A stretch of DNA of 47,375 nt. It comes from Streptomyces sp. MBT65. GTDB taxonomy: Bacteria; Actinomycetota; Actinomycetes; Streptomycetales; Streptomycetaceae. Position 1 is the stretch's first letter; the number at the start of each line of letters is the position of its first letter. Positions 39,726-47,375 of this stretch are shown here, one piece after another. Under the pieces are notes generated by a model, which was given only the letters and a program-made list of their open reading frames with translations, made no database searches and had not been told where the DNA came from. Position numbers and translations under genes: made by a program. The DNA lies in assembly GCF_016612545.1 (NCBI RefSeq), contig NZ_JAENRY010000141.1:1-47375 (forward strand), written 5' to 3'.

Positions 39726-41339
39726 TCAGCGGCCCAGGGCCCGCCGGCCGCGGCCCTGGGAGAGGACCGGCAGGTTGCGCGCGGGCCCCTTGTCCCGTGC
39801 GGTCTCCTCCTCCAGGCGGAGGGCGAGCGCCGGGCAACGGCGTACCGCGCGGAGCGCCTTCGCCTCCGCGTAACGCGGCACCTGGGCCTGCGCGACGGTG
39901 GGGAAGCCGTCGGCGCCGAGTTCGAAGACCTCCGGGAGGATGTCCGCGCACAGACCGTGGCCCCGGCACAGCGTCCAGTCGACGTAGATCTTCTGACGGC
40001 TGGGGCCGTTGTCCTCGGCCTCCGCGCCGCTCGTGATGCCCGCGGGGAGCTGGCCGCCCTCGAAGAGCGGCAGAACGCCCTCCACGGGCCTTCCGCAGCC
40101 GTTTCCGAGGACGTGGGCGGCGAGGTCGTCCGTGAACGCCTTGATGGTCGATTCCAGGAACATCGCGGAGCCGTCCGGGTGCGAGCACGCACCGCGCCGC
40201 TTCACGGCCTTGGCGACCTGCTTCAGCGCCTCCAGGGCGGCCGGGCCGCCGCCGTTGAGGATGTCCTCCATGCCGCGCGCGGCGGCGGGCAGACCGAGGT
40301 AGCAGGGACCGCACTGTCCCGCGCTCTCGTCGGCCAGCCACTGGGCCACGCGCAGTGACTCGCCCAGGGGGCAGGTCTCCTGGGTGATCGGCATGATGGC
40401 GCCCGCGCCGAGCGCACCGCCCACCGCGTCCAGGGAGTTGCGGGAGACGATCGCCTCGTTGACCGTCGCCGCGTCGATCCACTTGCCGTGGTAACCGCCC
40501 GTCAGCACACCCTGGGGGACCGGCGGGGCGCCGGCCAACTGCAGGACGTAGCGCAGCGGTACGCCTGTGGGGACCTCGATCACCATGGGGCGGGCGACCG
40601 CTCCGGAGACCGTGAGCATGACGGTGCCGGGCTCGTCGTAGAGACCGGTGTTGCCGTAGCGCTCGGGGCCTATGCGGGCGGCGATGGCGAGTTGGGCGAA
40701 GGTCTCGGCGTTCGACAGCAGGGTCGGGACGCCGCCTACGCCGTTCTGGGAGGCGCTGACCTTGCGGCCGGGCGGGATCGCCGGGCCGCCGTCGATCGAG
40801 CGGATCAGCGACGCGGCGGCGCCGGTGACCATGCGGACCGGGTTGCGCTGGACGAACGCCTTCAGGGCCGAGCGGCGGGTGTTGCTCAGGCCGCGCTCCG
40901 AGAGCGCGGCCTCCATGGAGCGCTGCGTCGACTCCCGGGTGACCCCCACCACGAGCGTGCGGGCACCCAGGGCTTCGGCGACCAGGAGGGCGCCGTCCAG
41001 GATGAGGTGCGGGGCACGGTTGATGAGCACCGTGTCCTTGCGGCAGGCCGGTTCGTCCTCACTGCCGTTGACGACGACGACCGGTCGTACACCGCGTTTG
41101 ATCGCCGCCTCGGCGACCGACCGGAGCTTTTTGTGGAAGGGGAAGCCCGCGCCGCCGCGGCCCTTCAGGTTGATGGCCTCGGAGAGCTTCGCGAGCTGCT
41201 CCCCGCCCATCGGTTCGAGCGGCCCATGCACCTTGAGGTGCATGGGCAGGTCGAGTCTCTCGACAAGGTCGAAGCCCGACGTGAGCTGCGGAAGCCCGAC
41301 GACGCGGACTTCTGGGACGTCGGGCAGGGCCTCGTTCAC
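39726..41339 (-). CDS. NuoF-like flavin/Fe-S protein fused to a ferredoxin domain
   Basis: 537 residues from GTG 41339, overlapping the preceding gene by 4 bp. Order: FMN-binding NuoF-like domain with GRGGAGFPFHKKL (about 58-70), SLBB domain (GVPLRYVLQLAGAPP), the Fe-S helical domain, and a C-terminal single-cluster ferredoxin (CRGHGLC ... RCP). Two departures are clear. The NuoF NADH-binding GEET is GAAA (VTGAAASLIRS). The N3-cluster motif ESCGxCxPC reads ESAGQCGPC, keeping Cys343, Cys346 and Cys385 but losing the first Cys. NADH oxidation and a normal 4Fe-4S N3 cluster are thus doubtful. It probably passes electrons between a ferredoxin-level carrier and the membrane partner encoded just upstream. 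Confidence 0.88.
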   Translation of the reverse strand: MNEALPDVPEVRVVGLPQLTSGFDLVERLDLPMHLKVHGPLEPMGGEQLAKLSEAINLKGRGGAGFPFHKKLRSVAEAAIKRGVRPVVVVNGSEDEPACRKDTVLINRAPHLILDGALLVAEALGARTLVVGVTRESTQRSMEAALSERGLSNTRRSALKAFVQRNPVRMVTGAAASLIRSIDGGPAIPPGRKVSASQNGVGGVPTLLSNAETFAQLAIAARIGPERYGNTGLYDEPGTVMLTVSGAVARPMVIEVPTGVPLRYVLQLAGAPPVPQGVLTGGYHGKWIDAATVNEAIVSRNSLDAVGGALGAGAIMPITQETCPLGESLRVAQWLADESAGQCGPCYLGLPAAARGMEDILNGGGPAALEALKQVAKAVKRRGACSHPDGSAMFLESTIKAFTDDLAAHVLGNGCGRPVEGVLPLFEGGQLPAGITSGAEAEDNGPSRQKIYVDWTLCRGHGLCADILPEVFELGADGFPTVAQAQVPRYAEAKALRAVRRCPALALRLEEETARDKGPARNLPVLSQGRGRRALGR

Positions 41340-42673
41340 CTATAGCCTCCGGAAGGCGTGTTCCAAGGTTCGCCCGAGCCGCCCTGCGCGTCGAAGTCGT
41401 ACGACGCGTTGGGCGTTTGATCAGTGGCGGGACCGCTGTTGTACGTGTCATTGGGGTTGTACGTACCGGAGGTGCCGTTCGACTCACCGGTGGGGTACAC
41501 GTATCCCTCGCCGTATCCGCCCGTGCCCGCGTTGTTGTTGTACGTGGGGATGTTGTACCCGGTGTCCTGGAGCGGGTCGTAGGCGGACGGGGGCGCCTCG
41601 CCGACCGGCGGCGGCGACGGGACCGGCCAGGTTCCCGAGGTGCTGCCGCCGCTGTCCGCGCGGGGGACGGCCTGTGTGTTCTGCATGTCCATGGGCACGT
41701 TCATGCGGGCGTTCTGGTCGGTGACGTACGGCATCTGACCGGTGGACTCCGGTGTGGCGGTGCGGTAGGCGGCCGCGAAGCCGTTCGTGTCGGCGACCGG
41801 GGTCATGGACCTCGTCTCGTACTGCGCAGCGATCGGGTCCACGCGGGGGACCGACCCGGTGTCCGTGAACGAGGGCTGCGACGCGGCGCGTCGGCCCTCG
41901 GCCGGACGCCGGCTCTCGTAGCCCGGCAGCGCGGACTCGGCCACGCGGCCCCGGCTCGCGTCGAGTTCGTCGAGACCCGGCCGCTCCTCGTTGCCCAGGA
42001 GCATCGCGACCTTGTCGGCGAACTTCCGCTTGATGGGGCGGGGTGCCGAGCGCAGGGCGAGGGCCGCGGCGACCCCGACCAGGCACAGCTCGTACGAGAT
42101 CATGAAGAACGGCTTCGCCGCGCGGCCCGCGAACAGGCCGTGGACCAGCGCCGCGCACCAGGCCGGGTAGGCCAGCATGTGCATCGCGCGCCAGCGGGCG
42201 GCCACCGGCGCCGGGGACGCGAACTGGTTGCGCAGGGCACCGGTGATGCCCACGAAGATCATGAGCAGGCCGGCCAGGGAGCCGAGGCCGATGAGTCCGG
42301 CGCTGCCCGTCACACCGAGGCTGAAGGGGATCAGCGCGGCGATCAGGACGGTGTGGTCGAGCGCCAGTTTGACCGTGATGTGAATCACGAGGAACGCGAT
42401 CGAGCCGACGGCGGTCACCCGGTGGATGCCCTGGGCCACGATCCGCTGGCGGATGTTGAGGATGACCCGGTCCTGGGCGACCAGCCCCCAGATCACCGAG
42501 CAGGTCAGGGAGACGAGCGAGAGAACGCCCGCACCGAAGTTGAGGAAGTCCTGTACCCGGTTCCCTCCGAGCAGCACGAACACGGGTATGAAGAGCAGGA
42601 CGACGAGGCTCACCACGCCATAGGCCGAACGGCCCGGCTTGGGGAGCGAACTGGTACTACGACGAGCGTTCAT
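41336..42673 (-). CDS. membrane cytochrome b / ferric-reductase-like protein with long disordered tail
   Basis: 445 residues from ATG 42673 (GGAG 8 nt upstream). About six transmembrane helices lie in residues 20-230. His residues suited to axial haem ligation are in IHRVTAVGSIAFLVIHITVK and AMHMLAYPAWCAALVHGLF, the pattern of b561/ferric-reductase-like haem proteins. The C-terminal ~200 residues are hydrophilic, Ser/Gly/Asn/Tyr/Pro-rich and probably disordered (NPNDTYNSG-type). Its stop overlaps the start of the NuoF-like gene, so the two are translated together and likely form a membrane electron-transfer complex. Direction of electron flow and final acceptor are unknown. Confidence 0.8.
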   Translation of the reverse strand: MNARRSTSSLPKPGRSAYGVVSLVVLLFIPVFVLLGGNRVQDFLNFGAGVLSLVSLTCSVIWGLVAQDRVILNIRQRIVAQGIHRVTAVGSIAFLVIHITVKLALDHTVLIAALIPFSLGVTGSAGLIGLGSLAGLLMIFVGITGALRNQFASPAPVAARWRAMHMLAYPAWCAALVHGLFAGRAAKPFFMISYELCLVGVAAALALRSAPRPIKRKFADKVAMLLGNEERPGLDELDASRGRVAESALPGYESRRPAEGRRAASQPSFTDTGSVPRVDPIAAQYETRSMTPVADTNGFAAAYRTATPESTGQMPYVTDQNARMNVPMDMQNTQAVPRADSGGSTSGTWPVPSPPPVGEAPPSAYDPLQDTGYNIPTYNNNAGTGGYGEGYVYPTGESNGTSGTYNPNDTYNSGPATDQTPNASYDFDAQGGSGEPWNTPSGGYR

Positions 42674-42913
42674 GGGGGCAACTCCGAGCAGTATCGGGAA
42701 AGCGGTCCCGCTGCCGAACTCTAAGTGGCTCCATACCGGTGGGTACGAGGTTTGAGTTATTGCGTTGTTATCAAACGACAATGCGCTTGCTGCGATGTCC
42801 CGTAGTGGGTGGTACGCGAAGGTAGTCCTTGAACCTGGTTCAGTGTCGGCCGGTGCGGTCAGGGGTGCCAAGGGTGATACGGAAGCGCGTCGCGTTGTGC
42901 TCAAGGGCTGCGG
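42674..42913. promoter_or_regulatory. divergent regulatory region between the electron-transfer operon and leuS
   Basis: 240 bp without an ORF. An AT-rich island at 42756-42785 holds the interrupted dyad TTGT-N9-ACAA (42765-42781), a likely promoter or operator for the minus-strand operon. A perfect 13-bp palindrome TGAACCTGGTTCA is at 42830-42842. No confident -35/-10 pair for the minus strand could be fixed. Confidence 0.4.
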
Positions 42914-42919
42914 TACCCT
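42914..42919 (+). promoter_or_regulatory. -10 element of the leuS leader transcript
   Basis: TACCCT lies exactly 6 nt before ATG 42926 of the leader peptide, so the transcript should begin at that ATG. TTGTGC at 42895-42900 is too close to be a good -35. Confidence 0.55.
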
Positions 42920-42925
42920 CATGCC

Positions 42926-42964
42926 ATGCGTGCCGTACGCCTTCTGCTTAGCGAGCCGCGCTGA
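42926..42964 (+). CDS. 12-residue leucine leader peptide of leuS
   Basis: ATG-CGT-GCC-GTA-CGC-CTT-CTG-CTT-AGC-GAG-CCG-CGC-TGA encodes MRAVRLLLSEPR, with three consecutive Leu codons, two of them CTT, which is rare in this GC-rich genome. It is leaderless. Its 3' end (42955-42961) is complementary to 43003-43009, and an intrinsic terminator follows. This is the layout of ribosome-mediated attenuation: slow reading of Leu codons when Leu-tRNA is scarce would change folding downstream. Confidence 0.75.
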   Translation: MRAVRLLLSEPR

Positions 42965-43035
42965 TGAGTCCCGACCACCGGTGACCGGTGAGGTTGGAAT
43001 CGGCGCGGCGTCCCCTCCTGTGCGAGGGGATTTTT
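42955..43035 (+). terminator. leuS attenuator: alternative stem plus intrinsic terminator
   Basis: The terminator is TCCCCTC-CTGTGC-GAGGGGA (43011-43030) followed by TTTTT (43031-43035), the only strong U-tract terminator in the window. Upstream, GCCGCGC (42955-42961, inside the leader ORF) pairs perfectly with GCGCGGC (43003-43009). The ribosome position on the leader would decide whether this stem forms. The exact antiterminator pairing was not resolved by eye. Confidence 0.7.
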
Positions 43036-43117
43036 CATTTGCCGGATGTCACACCTGGACATCACGGCCTGAACGACGCAGCCGCTGGCAGAGACGATCG
43101 ATGGAGCTTTGAGGATC

Positions 43118-45997
<2,880 letters not shown>

Positions 45998-46049
45998 TTC
46001 GGCACAGCGGTGGGCCGTCCGGGGTGAACGCCTCGGGGTAGTCCCCTAC

Positions 46050-46091
46050 GGGCAGGTTCGGGGTTCTTTTGGAACTCCGGGCCTGCCCTTT
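46050..46091 (+). terminator. terminator of leuS
   Basis: A long imperfect stem: GGGCAGG/CCTGCCC outside and CGGGGTTC/GAACTCCG (one G-U) inside, followed by TTT. It lies about 50 bp after the stop. Confidence 0.8.
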
Positions 46092-46147
46092 GCGTTTACC
46101 GTTGAAGAGCGGCGCGGCGTGTGCCGCCCGGAGCCGGTGGAGGAGCG

Positions 46148-46879
46148 TTGGAAGCCGTGATCGCAGTCTTCGCCCTTCTCTTCCTGCTGTTCGTCGTCGT
46201 AGGCGGCTATGCGGCGGTCAAGGCCGTGGGCGCGGCCAAGCGAGGCGTCGACCGTACGGTCGCGCAGGCCCGGCGCTCGGTCGAGGACCACACCCTGCGT
46301 GCCAAGTCCTTCGCCCAGCCCGGCCCGCAGGGACAGGTGGCCCAACTCCGGCTCGCGCTGCGCACGTCGATGCGCGCGACGCAGGACGCGCTGCACGCGG
46401 GCGTGACCGAGGACGAGTCCCTGAAGGAGTCCCTGGGCCTCTTCGAGCGACTCAGCGCACACGGCCGCGAACTCGACGGCGAACTCAGGCGACTGGAGTC
46501 CGAGCCGGACCGCAGGACGCTCGCCGAGCGGCTGCCCGCCCTGCGCGAGCGCACCGAGCGCATCACGAAGTCGGCGGACTCGCTGCGCTGGGCGGCCCGC
46601 GACCGCGCCGGCCGCTTCGCGGAGGACGACCTGGACACGCTGAGCGCCCAGATAGACATGGAGGCGGGCGCCCTGCGGCACTGGACGAAGTCGGAGGACC
46701 CGACGCCCCCGTGGCCCGACGCCCCGCCCGCCGACCCCACGGCGGGCCGCCAGACCTGGCCGGAGCCCCCGCGCTCCCGCCCCACCGCCGAGGAACCGGC
46801 GCCGTCCGCCATCACCCCGCCGGGACGGCGCCCCACGTACCCCTGGCAGAAGAAACCCCGTCCCGAGAGCACGACTTGA
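46148..46879 (+). CDS. membrane-anchored helical protein of unknown function
   Basis: 243 residues from TTG 46148, 4 nt after GGAGG; GTG 46157 is the alternative start and would remove three residues. The N-terminal helix (VIAVFALLFLLFVVVGGYAAVKAV) anchors it in the membrane. The remainder to ~residue 180 is highly charged and helical with coiled-coil character (LRTSMRATQDALHAG, ERLPALRERTERITKSADSL). The last ~60 residues are Pro-rich and disordered. I know no family name. It sits between leuS and a DegV gene and is apparently monocistronic. Confidence 0.75.
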   Translation: MEAVIAVFALLFLLFVVVGGYAAVKAVGAAKRGVDRTVAQARRSVEDHTLRAKSFAQPGPQGQVAQLRLALRTSMRATQDALHAGVTEDESLKESLGLFERLSAHGRELDGELRRLESEPDRRTLAERLPALRERTERITKSADSLRWAARDRAGRFAEDDLDTLSAQIDMEAGALRHWTKSEDPTPPWPDAPPADPTAGRQTWPEPPRSRPTAEEPAPSAITPPGRRPTYPWQKKPRPESTT

Positions 46880-46974
46880 TCGGGCGGCACGGATCGGTCC
46901 GTCGGTGCGGTGTGATCCGGCCGGTTCCGGCCCAGGTGAAAGGGGTCGGGCTGCCGCCCGGCCGCTACGGCAGG

Positions 46975-46980
46975 TAACCT
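46975..46980 (+). promoter_or_regulatory. -10 element of the DegV gene (leaderless type)
   Basis: TAACCT lies 7 nt before ATG 46988, with no Shine-Dalgarno site in between. Confidence 0.45.
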
Positions 46981-46987
46981 CCAGCTC

Positions 46988-47375
46988 ATGTCCCGCCATG
47001 TCGCGATCGTCACCGATTCAACGGCCTACCTGCCGCCGCTGACGATGGAGCGCCACGGCATCACCGCGGTGCCGCTGACCGTGGTCCTCGGTGACCGGGC
47101 ACTCGAAGAGGGCACCGAGATCTCGACCCGCTCGCTGGCCCAGGCCCTGCAGAAGCGACGCCCGGTCACCACCTCACGCCCCAGCCCCCAGCTCTTCGCG
47201 GAGACCTATCGCAAGGTCGCCGAGTCCGGCGCCACCGGCATCGTCTCCCTCCACCTCTCCGCCGAGCTCTCGGGCACCTACGACGCGGCCGTCGTCGCCG
47301 CGCGTGAGGCACCGGTGCCGGTGCGGCTCACGCGCGGCGACGACGGCCGCGTCGTAGGTGCCCGAGAGCTCGGCG
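46988..47375 (+). CDS. DegV-family fatty-acid-binding protein (3' truncated)
   Basis: It starts at ATG 46988 with MSRHVAIVTDSTAYLP, the DegV signature (VTDS), and continues with AVPLTVVLGDRALEEG, TTSRPSPQLF (lipid head-group Ser/Thr loop) and VSLHLSAELSGTYDAA. DegV/FakB proteins bind single fatty acids for phosphorylation by a FakA-type kinase. Beyond 47308 the coding sense is lost: residues no longer follow the family, because 47327-47375 is the exact reverse complement of 47260-47308. The genuine gene is therefore visible only to about 47308-47326, roughly 110 of an expected ~280 residues. Confidence 0.88.
   Translation, partial: MSRHVAIVTDSTAYLPPLTMERHGITAVPLTVVLGDRALEEGTEISTRSLAQALQKRRPVTTSRPSPQLFAETYRKVAESGATGIVSLHLSAELSGTYDAAVVAAREAPVPVRLTRGDDGRVVGARELG
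47260..47375. repeat. terminal 49-bp perfect inverted repeat (fold-back)
   Basis: 47260-47308 and 47327-47375 are perfect reverse complements over 49 bp, with an 18-nt spacer. The second arm runs to the last base of the window. It lies inside a conserved coding region, so it is most simply a snap-back assembly artefact at a contig end. Confidence 0.92.

Noticed and set aside
42830..42842. LexA/SOS box
   Set aside because: The palindrome has GAAC-N3-GTTC, whereas the actinobacterial SOS box needs GAAC-N4-GTTC, and neither neighbour is a damage gene.
47260..47375. Hairpin telomere or real inverted duplication
   Set aside because: It lies in a core gene (degV) of the chromosome interior and coincides with the end of the sequence, so an assembly fold-back is far more likely.

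Overview
The window looks like a chromosomal piece of a Streptomyces (or very close actinomycete). It has very high GC, almost only C/G in third codon positions, frequent GTG starts, and the gene order radical SAM / RNase E / rplU / rpmA / obg / proB / proA / nadD / rsfS / leuS. From memory, this is the order of the central S. coelicolor chromosome just downstream of the mre cell-shape genes. No plasmid, prophage or CRISPR signature was seen. The last 116 bases fold back on themselves exactly, so the window probably ends at a contig end with an assembly artefact.

Layout. 1-10.7 kb: a B12-type radical SAM protein (211-2184) and its usual partner, a DUF2344/TIGR03936 protein (9887-10708). They are separated by about 7.7 kb of accessory genes: a secreted collagen-like protein, a TPR glycosyltransferase, an XRE regulator diverging from an SDR oxidoreductase, a TetR regulator diverging from an isochorismatase-like protein, two GNAT acetyltransferases, and a membrane protein built on an LTPVGH repeat. 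10.9-17 kb: RNase E/G (with a one-base frameshift near its 5' end), rplU, rpmA and obg. 17-25 kb: a Tat-exported PhoD phosphatase and a wall-polymer group (sulfotransferase-like protein, fused cytidylyltransferase/reductase, membrane CDP-polyol phosphotransferase, glycosyltransferase). 25-31 kb: proB and proA, then two paralogous one-helix membrane proteins sharing a VVFDE(A/S)FVRAA motif, separated by a 247-bp MITE-like repeat. 31-36 kb: an M48 protease, two 53-residue membrane proteins, nadD, a degenerate LCP-family protein, rsfS and a phosphatase. 36-39.6 kb: two identical tRNA-Ala(GGC) genes bracketing an XRE/MFS efflux pair and two small zinc-finger proteins. 39.7-42.7 kb: a coupled flavin/Fe-S protein and membrane haem-like protein. 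42.7-46 kb: leuS behind a short Leu-codon leader ORF and an intrinsic terminator. 46-47.4 kb: a membrane-anchored helical protein and the start of a DegV gene.

How the genes fit together. Two themes recur. One is RNA and ribosome work (radical SAM pair, RNase E, L21, L27, Obg, RsfS, LeuRS, tRNA-Ala). The other is envelope and spore-wall assembly (PhoD, wall-polymer enzymes, LCP-like protein, VVFDE membrane proteins). Several genes carry a TANNNT -10 hexamer exactly 6 nt before the start codon, indicating leaderless transcripts.
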